Positions 26,601 to 40,275 are shown, numbered from the stretch's first letter. The stretch is DNA of 64,000 nt from Diplolepis rosae (GCA_030998225.1 JAPYXD010000170.1:310001-374000); one strand, 5' to 3'. The notes: generated by a model not told the origin, from the letters alone. Made by a program: numbers and translations.

Positions 26601-29600
26601 AATGTTTGAGTAATCTTTAGTTTCGAAACTTGAAACGTGCATGCTTAATAAACTGAAAAATCGTATTTACACTTTCGTAGGTTTAGTACGAAGTTATAGT
26701 GTATTATCGAAGTTGCCAAATATGAGAATAACAGTTTTTAGCTTCGCAAGAAGTAAAAATATTCACATATCATGCAATGTTTGCATATTGTCTAGTGTCG
26801 AACCTAAAAAAGTGAAATATGTCAAAAACCTAAAAATCGTATCCACATTTTCGTATGTTAAACAAAAAGTTTTATTGTTCGCTTTCATCCTTTTATGCTA
26901 TATTGAATCGTGTATTATCAAAAATATCAAATATGCGAATAAATGTTTTTAGCTTCACGAGAAGTAAAAATGATCACATGCTACGCAATTTTTGAGTAAT
27001 TTTTAGTTTCGAAACTTGAAACGTGCATGCTTAATAAACTGAAAAATCGTATTTACACTTTCGTAGGTCAGGTACGAAGTTATATTGTTCGGTGTCATCT
27101 CTTCATGCTGTATTGAATCTTGTGTTATCAGAGATGTCAAATACCAGAATAATAGTTTTTAGCGTCACGAGAAGTGAAAATATTCACATAATCTGCAATG
27201 TTTGCATATTGTCTAGTGTCGAACCTAAAAAAGTGAAATATGTCAAAAACCTAAAAATCGTATCCACATTTTCGTATGTTAAATAAAAAGTTTTATTGCT
27301 CGCTTTTATCCTTTTATGCTATATTGAATGGTGTATTATCAAAAATATCAAATATGCGAATAACTGTTTTTAGAATCACGAGAAGTAAAAATGATCACAT
27401 ACTAAGCAATGTTTGAGTAATGTTTAGTTTCGAAACTTGAAACGTGCATGCTTAATAAACTGAAAAATCGTATTTACACTTTCGTAGGTCAAGTACAAAG
27501 TTATATTGTTCGGTTTCATCTTTTCATGTTATATTGAATGGTGTATTATCGAAGTTGCCAAATATGAGAATAACAGTTTTTAGCATCACTAGAAGTAAAA
27601 ATGTTCACATACTACGCAATGTTTGAGTAATGTTTAGTTTCGAACCTTGACACGTGAATGCTTAATAAACTGAAAAATCGTATTTACACTTTCGTAGGTC
27701 AAGTACGAAGTTATTTTGTTCGGTTTCATCTCTTCATGCTATATTGAATCGTGTATTATCAGAGATGTCAAATACCAGAATAACAGTTTTTAGCTTCACG
27801 AGAAGTGAAAATATTCACATATTATGCAATGTTTTCGTATTGTCTAGTGTCGAACCTAAAAAAGTGAAATATGTCAAAAACCTCAAAATCGTATCCGCAT
27901 TTTCGTATGTTAAATAAAAAGTTTTATTGTTCGCTTTCATCCTTTTATGCTATATTGAATGGTGTATTATCAAAAATATCAAATATACGAATAACTGTTT
28001 ATAGAATCACGAGAAGTAAAAATGATCACATACTAAGCAATGTTTGAGTAATGTTTAGTTTCGAGCCTTGAAACGTGCATGCTTAATAAACTGAAAAATC
28101 GTATTTACACTTTCGTAGGTTTAGTACGAAGTTATATTGTTCGGTTTCATATCTTCAAGCTATATTGAATCGTGTATTATCAAAAATATCAAATATGCGA
28201 ATAACTGTTTTTAGCATCACGAGAAGTAAAAATCATCACATACTACGCAATGTTTGAGTAATTTTTAGTTTCGAACCTTGAAACGTGCATGCTTAAGAAT
28301 CTTAAAAATCGTTATTACACTTTCGTAGGTTTAGTACGAAGTTATATTGTTCGGTTTCATCTCTTCATGCTGTATTGAATCTTGTGTTATCAGAGATGTC
28401 AAATATCAGAATAATAGTGTTTAGCTTCACGAGAAGTGAAAATATTCACATATTATGCAATTTTTGCATATTGTCCAGTGTCGAACCTAAAAAAGTGAAT
28501 TGTGTCAAAAACCTAAAAATCGTATCCGCATTTTCGTATGTTAAATAAAAAGTTTTATTGTTCGCTTTCATCCTTTTATGCTATATTGAATGGTGTATTA
28601 TCAAAAATATCAAATATGCGAATAACTGTTTTTAGAATCACGAGAAGTAAAAATGATCACATACTACGCAATGTTTGAGTAATGTTTAGTTTCGAACCTT
28701 GACACATGAATGCTTAATAAACTGAAAAATCGTATTTACACTTTCGTAGGTCAAGTACAAAGTTTTATTGTTCGGTTTCATCTTTTTATGCTATACTGAA
28801 TCGTGTATTATCAAAAATATCAAATTTGCGAATAACTGTTTTTAGCATCTCGAGAAGTAAAAATGATCACATACTAAGCAATGTTTGAGTAATTTTTAGT
28901 TTCGAACCTTGAAACGTGCATGCTTAATAATCTCAAAAATCGTAATTACACTTTCGTAGGTTTAGTACGAAGTTATAGTGTATTATCGAAGTTGCCAAAT
29001 ATGAGAATAACAGTTTTTAGCTTCGCGAGAAGTAAAAATATTCACATATTCTACAATGTTTTCATATTATCTAGTGTCGAACCTAAATAAGTGAAATATG
29101 TCAAAAACCTAAAAATCGTATCCACATTTTCGTATGTTAAACAAAAAGTTTTATTGTTCGCTTTCATCCTTTTATGCTATATTGAATCGTGTATTATCAA
29201 AAATATCAAATATGCGAATAACTGTTTTTAGCTTCACGAGAAGTAAAAATCATCACATGCTACGCAATGTTTGAGTAATTTTTAGTTTCGAACCTTGAAA
29301 CGTGCATGCTTAATAAACTGAAAAATCGTATTTACACTTTCGTAGGTCAGGTACGAAGTTATATTGTTCGGTGTCATCTCTTCATGCTATATTGAATCTT
29401 GTGTTATCAGAGATGTCAAATACCAGAATAATAGTTTTTAGCGTCACGAGAAGTGAAAATATTCACATATTATGCAATTTTTGCATATTGTCTAGTGTCG
29501 AACCTAAAAAAGTGAAATATGTCAAAAACCTAAAAATCGTATCCACATTTTCGTATGTTAAATAAAAAGTTTTATTGCTCGCTTTTATCCTTTTATGCTA

Positions 29601-31226
29601 TATTGAATGGTGTATTATCAAAAATATCAAATATGCGAATAACTGTTTTTAGAATCACGAAAAGTAGAAATGATCACATACTAAGCAATGTTTGAGTAAT
29701 GTCTAGTTTCGAAACTTGAAACGTGCATGCTTAATAAACTGAAAAATCGTATTTACACTTTCGTAGGTCAAGTACAAAGTTATATTGTTCGGTTTCATCT
29801 TTTCATGCTATATTGAATGGTGTATTATCGAAGTTGCCAAATATGAGAATAACAGTTTTTAGCATCACTAGAAGTAAAAATGTTCACATACTACGCAATG
29901 TTTGAGTAATGTTTAGTTTCGAACCTTGAAACGTGAATGCTTAATAAACTGAAAAATCGTATTTACACTTTCGTAGGTCAAGTACGAAGTTATTTTGTTC
30001 GGTTTCATCTCTTCATGCTATATTGAATCGTGTATTATCAGAGATGTCAAATACCAGAATAATAGTTTTTAGCTTCACGAGAAGTGAAAATATTCACATA
30101 TTATGCAATGTTTGCATATTGTCTAGTGTCGAACCTAAAAAAGTGAAATATGTCAAAAACCTAAAAATCGTATCCGCATTTTCTAATGTTAAACAAAAAG
30201 GTTTAATGTTCGCTTTCATCCTTTTATGCTATATTGAATGGTGTATTATCAAAAATATCAAATATACGAATAACTGTTTATAGAATCACGAGAAGTAAAA
30301 ATGATCACATACTAAGCAATGTTTGAGTAATGTTTAGTTTCGAGCCTTGAAACATGCATGCTTAATAAACTGAAAAATCGTATTTACACTTTCGTAGGTT
30401 TAGTACGAAGTTATATTGTTCGGTTTCATATCTTCAAGCTATATTGAATCGTGTATTATCAAAAATATCAAATATGCGAATAACTGTTTTTAGCATCACG
30501 AGAAGTAAAAATGTTCACATACTAAGCAATGTTTGAGTAATGTTTAGTTTCGAACCTTGAAACGTGCATGCTTAAGAATCTTAAAAATCGTTATTACACT
30601 TTCGTAGGTTTAGTACGAAGTTATATTGTTCGGTTTCATCTCTTCATGCTGTATTGAATCTTGTGTTATCAGAGATGTCAAATATCAGAATAATAGTGTT
30701 TAGCTTCACGAGAAGTGAAAATATTCACATATTATGCAATTTTTGCATATTGTCCAGTGTCGAACCTAAAAAAGTGAATTGTGTCAAAAACCTAAAAATC
30801 GTATCCGCATTTTCGTATGTTAAACAAAAAGGTTTATTGCTCGCTTTTATTCTTTTATGCTATATTGACTGTTGTATTATCAAAAATATCAAATATGCGA
30901 ATAACTGTTTTTAGAATCACGAGAAGTAAAAATGATCACATACTACGCAATGTTTGAGTAATGTTTAGTTTCGAACCTTGACACATGAATGCTTAATTAA
31001 CTGAAAAATCGTATTTACACTTTCGTAGGTCAAGTACAAAGTTTTATTGTTCTCTTTCATCCTTTTATGCTATATTGAATAGTGTATTATCTAAAATATC
31101 GAATAACTGTTTTTAGAATCGCGAGAAGTAAAAATGATCACATACTAAGCAATGTTTGAGTAATGTTTAGTTTCGAACCTTGAAATGTGCATGCTTAATA
31201 ATCTTAAAAATCGTAATTACACTTTC

Positions 31227-31607
31227 GTAGGTTTAGTACGAAGTTATAGTGCATTATCGAAGTTGCCAAATATGAGAATAACAGTTTTTAGCTTCGCGAG
31301 ACATATTATGCATATTATGCAATGTTTGCATATTATCTAGAGTCGAACCTAAAAAAGTGAAATATGTCAAAAACCTAAAAATCGTATCCACATTTTCGTA
31401 TGTTAAATAAAAAGTTTTATTGCTTTATGTCTTCGTTTTTTTTACTATTGAATCGTGTCTTATCTATGTTATGCTTAATAAACTGAAAAATCGTATTAAC
31501 ACTTTCGTGTATATTCATATATTCATATTGTTCGGTTTCATCTTTGCATGCTATATTGAATGGTGTATTATCAGAGATGTCAAATACCAGAATAACAGTT
31601 TTTAGCT
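31227..31607 (+). repeat. Satellite 1 composite marker M1 (copy 3)
   Basis: Third copy, 14,080 bp from copy 2. The upstream partner block (near 30654, with the agtgtttagc variant) also matches 16566 and 28373, showing that a multi-monomer block travelled. Confidence 0.88.
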
Positions 31608-34600
31608 TCACGAGAAGTGAAAATATTCACATAATCTGCAATGTTTGCATATTGTCTAGTGTCGAACCTAAAAAAGTGAAATATGTCAAAAACCTAAAAA
31701 TCGTATCCACATTTTCGTATGTTAAATAAAAAGTTTTATTGCTCGCTTTTATACTTTTATGCTATATTGAATGGTGTATTATCAAAAATATCAAATATGC
31801 GAATAACTGTTTATAGCATCACGAGAAGTAAAAATGATCACATACTAAGCAATGTTTGAGTAATGTTTAGTTTCGAACCTTGAAACATGCATGCTTAATA
31901 AACTGAAAAATCGTATTTACACTTTCGTATGTTTAGTAAGAAGTTATATTGTTCGGTTTCATCTCTTCATGCTGTATTGAATCTTGTGTTATCAGAGATG
32001 TCAAATACCAGAATAATAGTTTTTAGCTTCACGAGAAGTGAAAATATTCACATATTATGCTATGTTTGCATATTGTCTAGTGTCGAACCTAAAAAAGTGA
32101 ATTATGTCAAAAACCTGAAAATCGTATCCACATTTTCGTATGTTAAACAAAAAGTTTTATTGTTCGCTTTTATCCTTTTATGCTATATTGAATGGTGTAT
32201 TATCAAAAATATCAAATATGCGAATAACTGTTTTTAGAATCACGAGAAGTAAAAATGATCACATACTACGTAATGTTTGAGTAATGTTTAGTTTCGAACC
32301 TTGACACGTGAATGCTTAATAAACTGAAAAATCGTATTTACACTTTCGTAGGTCAAGTACAAAGTTTTATTGTTCGCTTTGATCATTTTATGCTATATTG
32401 AATCGTGTATTATCAAAATTATCAAATATGCGAATAACTGTTTATAGCATCACGAGAAGTAAAAATGATCACATACTAAGCAATGTTTGAGTAATCTTTA
32501 GTTTCGAACCTTGAAACGTGAATGCTTAATAATCTTAAAAATCGTTATTACACTTTCGTAGGTTAAGTACGAAGTTATATTGTTCGGTTTCATCTCTTCA
32601 TGCTGTATTGAATCTTGTGTTATCAGAGATGTCAAATACCAGAATAATAGTTTTTAGCTTCACGAGAAGTAAAAATATTCACATATTATGCAATTTTTGC
32701 ATATTGTCCAGTGTCGAACATAAAAAAGTGAATTTTGTCAAAAACCTAAAAATCGCATTCGCATTTTCGTATGTTCAACAAAAAGTTTTATTGTTCGCTT
32801 TGATCATTTTATGCTATATTGAATCGTGTATTATCAAAAATATCAAATATGCGAATAACTGTTTTTAGCATCTCGAGAAGTAAAAATGATCACATACTAA
32901 GCAATGTTTGAGTAATCTTTAGTTTCGAACCTTGAAACGTGAATGCTTAATAAACTGAAAAATCGTATTTACACTTTCGTAGGTCAAGTACGAAGTTATA
33001 TTGTTCGGTTTCATCTCTTCATGCTATATTGAATCGTGTATTATCAGAGATGTCAAATACCAGAATAACAGTTTTTAGCTTCACGAGAAGTGAAAATATT
33101 CACATATTCTGCAATGTTTGCATATTGTCTAGTGTCGAACCTAAAAAAGTGAAATATGTCAAAAACCTAAAAATCGTATCCACATTTTCGTATGTTAAAC
33201 AAAAAGTTTTATTGTTCGCTTTCATCCTTTTATGCTATATTGAATCGTGTATTATCAAAAATATCAAATATGCGAATAAATGTTTTTAGCTTCACGAGAA
33301 GTAAAAATGATCACATGCTACGCAATTTTTGAGTAATTTTTAGTTTCGAACCTTGAAACGTGCTTGCTTAATAATCTTTAAACTCGTATTTACACTTTCG
33401 TAGGTCAAGTACGAAGTTATATTGTTCGGTTTCATCTCTTCAAACTATATTAAATCGTGTATTATCAGAGATGTCAAATACTAGAATAATAGTTTTTAGC
33501 TTCACGAGAAGTGAAAATATTCACATATTATGCAATTTTTGCATATTGTCTAGTGTCGAACCTAAAAAAGTGAATTATGTCAAAAACCGAAAAATCGTAT
33601 CCGCATTTTCGTATGTTAAACAAAAAGTTTTATTGTTCGCTTTCATCCTTTTATGCTATATTGAATGGTGTATTATCAAAAATATCAAATATGCGAATAA
33701 CTGTTTATAGAATCACGAGAAGTAAAAATGATCACATACTAAGCAATGTTTGAGTAATGTTTCGTTTCGAAACTTGAAACGTGCATGCTTAATAAACTGA
33801 AAAATCGTATTTACACTTTCGTAGGTCAAGTACAAAGTTATATTGTTCGGTTTCATCTTTTCATGCTATATTGAATGGTGTATTATCGAAGTTGCCAAAT
33901 ATGAGAATAACAGTTTTTAGCATCACTAGAAGTAAAAATGTTCACATACTACGCAATGTTTGAGTAATGTTTAGTTTCGAACCTTGAGACGTGAATGCTT
34001 AATAAACTGAAAAATCGTATTTACACTTTCGTAGGCCAAGTACGAAGTTATATTGTTCGGTTTCATCTCTTCAAGCTATATTGAATCGTGTATTATCGAA
34101 GATGTCAAATACCAGAATAATAGTTTTTAGCTTCAGGAGAAGTGAAAATATTCACATATTATGCAATTTTTGCATATTGTCTAGTGTCGAACCTAAAAAA
34201 GTGAAATATGTCAAAAACCTAAAAATCGTATCCAAATTTTCTTATTTTAAACAAAAAGTTTTATTGTTCACTTTAATCCTTTTATTCTATATTGAATCTT
34301 GTATTATCAAAAATATCAAATATTCGAATAACTGTTTTTAGAATCACGAGAAGTAAAAATGATCACATACTACGTAATGTTTGAGTAATGTTTAGTTTCG
34401 AACCATGAAACGTGCATGCTTAATAAACTGAAAAATCGTATTTACACTTTCGTAGGTCAAGTACAATGTTATATTGTTCGGTTTCATCTTTGCATGCTAT
34501 ATTGAATCGTGTATTATCAAAAATATCAAATATGCGAATAACTGTTTTTAGCTTCACGAGAAGTAAAAATGATCACATGCTACGCAATGTTTGAGTAATT

Positions 34601-35689
34601 TTTAGTTTCGAACCTTGAAACGTGCATGCTTAATAATCTTTAAACTCGTAATTACACTTTCGTAGGTCAAGTACGAAGTTATATTGTTCGGTTTCATCTC
34701 TTCAAACTATATTAAATCGTGTATTATCAGAGATGTCAAATACTAGAATAATAGTTTTTAGCTTCACGAGAAGTGAAAATATTCACATATTATGCAATTT
34801 TTGCATATTGTCTAGTGTCGAACCTAAAAAAGTGAATTATGTCAAAAACCGAAAAATCGTATCCACATTTTCGTATGTTAAATAAAAAGTTTTATTGCTC
34901 GCTTTTATACTTTTATGCTATATTGAATGGTGTATTATCAAAAATATCAAATATGCGAATAACTGTTTTTAGCATCTCGAGAAGTAAAAATGATCACATA
35001 CTAAGCAATGTTTGAGTAATCTTTAGTTTCGAACCTTGAAACGTGAATGCTTAATAAACTGAAAAATCGTATTTACACTTTCGTAGGTCAAGTACAAAGT
35101 TATATTGTTCGGTTTCATCTTTTCATGCTATATTGAATGGTGTATTATCAGAGATGTCAAATACCAGAATAATAGTTTTTAGCTTCACGAGAAGTGAAAA
35201 TATTCACATATTATGCAATGTTTGCATATTGTCTAGTGTCGAACCTAAAAAAGTGAATTATGTCAAAAACCTGAAAATCGTATCCGCATTTTCGTATGTT
35301 AAACAAAAAGTTTTATTGTTCGCTTTGATCATTTTATGCTATATTGAATCGTGTATTATCAAAATTATCAAATATGCGAATAACTGTTTATAGCATCACG
35401 AGAAGTAAAAATGATCACATACTAAGCAATGTTTGAGTAATCTTTAGTTTCGAACCTTGAAACGTGAATGCTTAATAAACTGAAAAATCATATTTACACT
35501 TTCGTAGGTTTAGTACGAAGTTATAGTGTATTATCGAAGTTGCCAAATATGAGAATAACAGTTTTTAGCTTCACGAGAAGTAAAAATATTCACATATTAT
35601 GCATATTATCTAGTGTCGAACCTAAAAAAGTGAAATATGTCAAAAACCTCAAAATCGTATCCACATTTTCGTATGTTAAATAAAAAGTT

Positions 35690-38600
35690 TCATTGCTCGC
35701 TTTTATCCTTTTATATATTTTATTATAATAATGGTGTATTATCAAAAATATCAAATATGCGAATAACTGTTTATTGCATTACGAGAAGTAAAAATGATCA
35801 CTTACTAAGCATTTTTTGAGTATTGTTTAGTTTCGAACCTTGAAACATGCATGCTTAATAAACTGAAAAATCGTATTTAAACTTTCGTAGGTAAAGTACG
35901 AAGTTATATTGTTCGGTTTCATCTCTTCATGCTGAATTGAATATTCTGTTATCAGAGATGTCAAATACCAGAATAACAGTTTTTGGCTTCACGAGAAGTG
36001 AAAATATTCACATATTCTGCAATGTTTGCATATTGTCTAGTGTCGAACCTAAAAAAGTGAAATATGTCAAAAACCTAAAAATCGTATCCACATTTTCGTA
36101 TGTTAAACAAAAAGTTTTATTGTTCGCTTTCATCTATTCATGGTATATTGAATCGTGTATTATCAAAAATATCAAATATGCGAATAACTGTTTTTAGCAT
36201 CACGAGAAGTAAAAATGTTCACATACTACGCAATGTTTGAGTAATGTTTAGTTTCGAACCTTGAAACATGCATGCTTAATAAACTGAAAAATCGTATTTA
36301 CACTTTCGTAGGTCAAGTACAAAGTTATATTGTTCGGTTTCATCTTTTCATGCTATATTGAATGGTGTATTATCGAAGTTGCCAAATATGAGAATAACAG
36401 TTTTTAGCATCACTAGAAGTAAAAATGTTCACATACTACGCAATGTTTGAGTAATGTTTAGTTTCGAACCTTGACACGTGAATGCTTAATAAACTGAAAA
36501 ATCGTATTTACACTTTCGTAGGTCAAGTACGAAGTTATATTGTTCGGTTTCATCTCTTCATGCTATATTGAATCGTGTATTATCAGAGATGTCAAATACC
36601 AGAATAACAGTTTTTAGCTTCACGAGAAGTGAAAATATTCACATATTCTGCAATGTTTGCATATTATCAAGTGTCGATCCTAAAAAAGTGAATTTTGTCA
36701 AAAACCTAAAAATCGTATTCGCATTTTCGTATTTTAAACAAAAAGTTTTATTGTTTGATTTCATCCTATTATGCTATATTGAATCGTGTATCATCAAAAA
36801 TATCAAATATGCGAATAACTGTTTTTAGCTTCACGAGAAGTAAAAATGATCAAATGCTACGCAATGTTTGAGTAATTTTTAGTTTCGAACCTTGAAACGT
36901 GCATGCTTAATAATCTTAAAAATCGTAATTACACTTTCGTAGGTTTAGTACGAAGTTATATTGTTCGGTTTCATCTCTTCATGCTGTATTGAATCTTGTG
37001 TTATCAGAGATGTCAAATACCAGAATAATATTTTTTAGCTTAACGAGAATTGAAAATATTAACATATTATGCAATTTTTTCATATTGTCCAGTGTCGAAC
37101 CTAAAAAAGTGAATTGTGTCAAAAACGTAAAAATCGTATCCGCATTTTCGTATGTTAAACAAAAAGTTTTATTGTTCGCTTTGATCATTTTATGCTATAT
37201 TGAATCGTGTATTATCAAAATTATCAAATATGCGAATAACAGTTTTTAGCATCTCGAGAAGTAAAAATGATCACATACTAAGCAATGTTTGAGTAATCTT
37301 TAGTTTCGAACCTTGAAACGTGAATGCTTAATAAACTGAAAAATCGTATTTACACTTTCGTATGTTAAGTAAAAAGTTTTATTGTTCGCTTTCATCCTTT
37401 TATGCTATATTGAATCGTGTATTATCAAAAATATCAAATATGCGAATAACTGTTTTTAGCTTCACGAGAAGTAAAAATGATCACATGCTACGCAATTTTT
37501 GAGTAATTTTTAGTTTCGAACCTTGAAACGTGCATGCTTAATAATCTTAAAAATCGTAATTACACTTTCGTAGGTTTAGTACGAAGTTATATTGTTCGGT
37601 TTCATCTCTTCAAGCTATATTAAATCCTATATTATCGAAGTTGTCAAATACCAGAATAACAGTTTTTAGCTTCACGAGAAGTGAAAATATTCACATATTA
37701 TGCAATGTTTTTATATTGTCCAGTGTCGAACCTTAAAAAGTGAATTATGTCAAAAACCTAACAAACGTATCCACATTTTCGTATGTTAAATAAAAAGTTT
37801 TATTGCTCGCTTTTATCCTTTTATGCTATATTGAATGGTGTATTATCAAAAATATCAAATATGCGAATAACTGTTTATAGCATCACGAGAAGTAAAAATG
37901 ATCACATACTAAGCAATGTTTGAGTAATTTTAAGTTTCGAACCTTGAAACATGCATGCTAAATAAACTGAAAAATCATATTTACACTTTCGTAGGTCAAG
38001 TACAATGTTATATTGTTCGGTTTCATCTCTTCATGCTGTATTGAATCTTGTGTTATCAGAGATGTCAAATACCAGAATAATAGTTTTTAGCTTCACGAGA
38101 AGTGAAAATATTCACATATTATGCTATGTTTGCATATTGTCCAGTGTCGAAACTAAAAAAGTGAATTATGTCAAAAACCTGAAAATCGTATCCGCATTTT
38201 CGTATGCTAAACAACAGGTTTTATTGTTCGCTTTCAACATTTTATGCTATATTGAATCGTGTATTATCAAAAATATCAAATATACGAATAACTGTTTTTA
38301 GCAACACGAGAAGTAAAAATGTTCACATACTACGCAATGTTTGAGTAATGTTTAGTTTCGATCCTTGAAACGTGCATGCTTAATAAACTGAAAAATCGTA
38401 TTTACACTTTCGTGGGTTAAGCACGAAGTAGTATTGTTCGGTTTCTCCTTTTCATGCTATATTGAATGGTGTATTATCGAAGTTGCCAAATATGAGAATA
38501 ACAGTTTTTAGCTTCGCGAGAAGTAAAAATATTCACATATTCTACAATGTTTTCATATTATCTAGTGTCGAACCTAAATAAGTGAATTATGTCAAAAACC

Positions 38601-39074
38601 TAAAAATCGTATCAACACTTTCTTAAGTTAAATAATAAGTTTTATTGTTCGCTTTCATACTTTCATGCTATATTGAATCGTGTATTATCTAAAATATCAA
38701 ATATGCGAATAACTGTTTTTAGCATCACGAAAAGTAAAAATGTTCACATACTACGCAATGTTTGCATATTGTCTAGTGTCGAACCTAAAAAAGTGAATTT
38801 TGTCAAAAACCTAAAAATCGCATTCGCATTTTCGTATGTTCAACAAAAAGTTTTATTGTTTGCTGTCTTCGTTTTTTTTTTTTTTCTTCGAAAAATCGTA
38901 TTTACACTTTCGTAGGTTTAGTACGAAGTTATATTGTTCGGTTTCATCTCTTCAAGCTATATTGAATCCTGTATTATCGAAGATGTCAAATACCAGAATA
39001 ACAGTTTTTAGCTTCACGAGAACTGAAAATATTCACATATTCTGCAATTTTTGCATATTGTCTAGTGTCGAACC
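35690..39074 (+). repeat. Diverged right flank of satellite 1
   Basis: Still the A/B satellite, but copies here carry more private changes than in the interior: ttatatattttattataata near 35712, aacgagaattgaaaat near 37045, gtgggttaagcacg near 38415, tcttaagttaaataata near 38622. This is the pattern expected at an array edge, where exchange with other copies is less frequent. Confidence 0.65.
38872..38885 (+). repeat. T14 homopolymer in a collapsed B monomer
   Basis: A 14-T run following gtcttcg, in a B monomer where nearly everything up to the final aaaatcgtatttacac is lost. It resembles markers M1/M2 (8 T) with an expanded T run and a larger deletion. Homopolymer length may carry sequencing error. 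Confidence 0.8.
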
Positions 39075-39084
39075 TACAAAAGTA
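39074..39084. other. Satellite 1 / satellite 2 junction
   Basis: An A monomer stops in gtcgaacctacaaaagt and runs straight into satellite 2 gtaggttgttgac. The only overlap is a short word (aaa/agt) compatible with either family. No spacer or transposon end is present. Confidence 0.85.
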
Positions 39085-39749
39085 GGTTGTTGACTTTCAC
39101 GTAAATCATGTTTATAGACACGCTGAATGACAATCACCAACGATTTCCGAAAACGTGATATGTTTCAAAAGACTATAAAAGTAGCCGGAACCATTTATAA
39201 CCATTTATAACTTTATCAGTTTTTATATGCGCTTTTCATATTCATTCTGCGTCAAACATTAAGATTTGTAAATTTGACATTTCGAACATATGCAAACGCC
39301 ATTGAATGTAAATTGAGATTTTATTTTACTACACACTTAATCTGACATACACTATTCGATAATCAGAAATTTACATTTCTCAATTTAATAAATTGAGGGA
39401 AGAACTGATAAAATGTAGGTTGTTGACTTTCACGTAAATCATGTTTACAGACGCGCTGAATTACAATCACCAACGATTTCCAAAAACGTGATATGTTTCA
39501 AAAGGACTATAAAAGTAGCCGGAAACATTTATAACCATTTATAACTTTAATCAGTTTTTATATGTGCTTTTCATATTCATTCTGCGTCAAACACTAAGAT
39601 TTGTAAATTTGTCATTTCGAACATATGCAAACGCCATTGAATGTAAATTGAGATTTTATTTTACTACACACTTAATCTGACATACACTATTCGATAATCA
39701 GAAATTTGCATTTCTCAATTTAATAAATTGAGGGAAGAACTGATAAAAT
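39082..39749 (+). repeat. Satellite 2, two S units
   Basis: S units at 39082 and 39415, 333 and 335 bp. Each carries the doubled ccatttataa block and TATAAAAG. Confidence 0.9.
39366..39397. repeat. Double hairpin at the end of satellite 2 units
   Basis: GAAAT-ttac-ATTTC (39366-39379) overlaps by one base a perfect dyad CTCAATTT-aat-AAATTGAG (39379-39397). Across units the 3-base loop varies (aat, agt, aac, agg) with both 8-base arms intact in many copies. A minority have changed arms (e.g. aatgaattcag near 40250). Confidence 0.75.
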
Positions 39750-40275
39750 GTAGGTTGTTGACTTTCACGTAAATCATGTTTATGGACGCGCTGAATGACA
39801 ATCACCAACGATTTCCAAAAACGTGATATGTTTAAAAAAGAGTATAAAAGTAGCAGGAACTATATGGTGTAAAGGACGTTTTTGTTAGAAAACAATATTA
39901 GTGAAATTTAATTTAAACTGTTAATTCGTTGCGAAGAAATAAGAAATTATTTTTTAGAAATGGGGTTTTTCGATTTGTTGTTTTATATCTTTACTCAGTT
40001 TGCTCCGTTGGAAGAAACAAGAATTTTCTTTTTGATCTACCTCTTTGATCAAATCACGCAAAACCATATTATGGATTTTGATTTTTTAAGTGCTTTTCAT
40101 ATTCATTCTGCGACAAAGACTAACATTTGTAAATTTGACTTTTCGAATATATGCAAACGCCATTGAATGTAAATTGAGATTTTATGATACTACATACTTA
40201 ATCTGACATACACTATTCGATAATCTGAAATTTACATTTCTCAATTTAATGAATTCAGTGAAGCACTCATCAAAT
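39750..40275 (+). repeat. Satellite 2 L unit 1, intact 68-codon ORF
   Basis: TATAAAAG at 39843-39850; ATG at 39960 in tagaaATGG context (purine at -3, G at +4); stop at 40164-40166. The predicted product is phenylalanine-rich with no recognised domain. The final 26 codons overlap sequence also present in S units. Confidence 0.85.
39843..39850 (+). promoter_or_regulatory. TATA-like box of satellite 2 (representative)
   Basis: TATAAAAG, a strong match to the eukaryotic TATA consensus, stands 110-117 bp before the ORF start in L units (also 40704, 41560, 43087, 43944, 47703, 48565). Most S units have it too. It is lost in L17 and altered in L20 and some S units (49001, 49864, 46606). Whether it drives transcription is not known from sequence. 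Confidence 0.35.

Larger units (their letters stand above)
1..39074 (+). repeat. Satellite 1 array, 421-bp A/B dimer
   Basis: A continuous head-to-tail array of about 93 dimer equivalents, cut by the left window edge. Each 421-bp dimer consists of an A monomer (~210 bp) and a related but diverged B monomer (~211 bp). Matching landmarks (for example 1172, 1593 and 2014) are exactly 421 bp apart. All copies are in one orientation. Many copies are open for about 86 codons on the plus strand, but this simply repeats with the unit, usually needs a TTG start, and is broken by single changes elsewhere, so no protein is proposed. No host gene, RNA gene or transposon insertion is seen inside the array. 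Copies share most positions, with variants shared between distant copies, as expected from unequal exchange and conversion. Confidence 0.97.

Noticed and set aside
7690..31611. Minus-strand 64-codon ORF in three places (7690, 17337, 31417)
   Set aside because: It is the complement of marker M1, so its conservation reflects block duplication, not coding.
380..39093. Dozens of 60-103-codon plus-strand ORFs with similar products in satellite 1
   Set aside because: They recur with the 421-bp unit, mostly need TTG starts, and differ by stops and frameshifts. No domain is recognisable and no codon-level constraint is visible.
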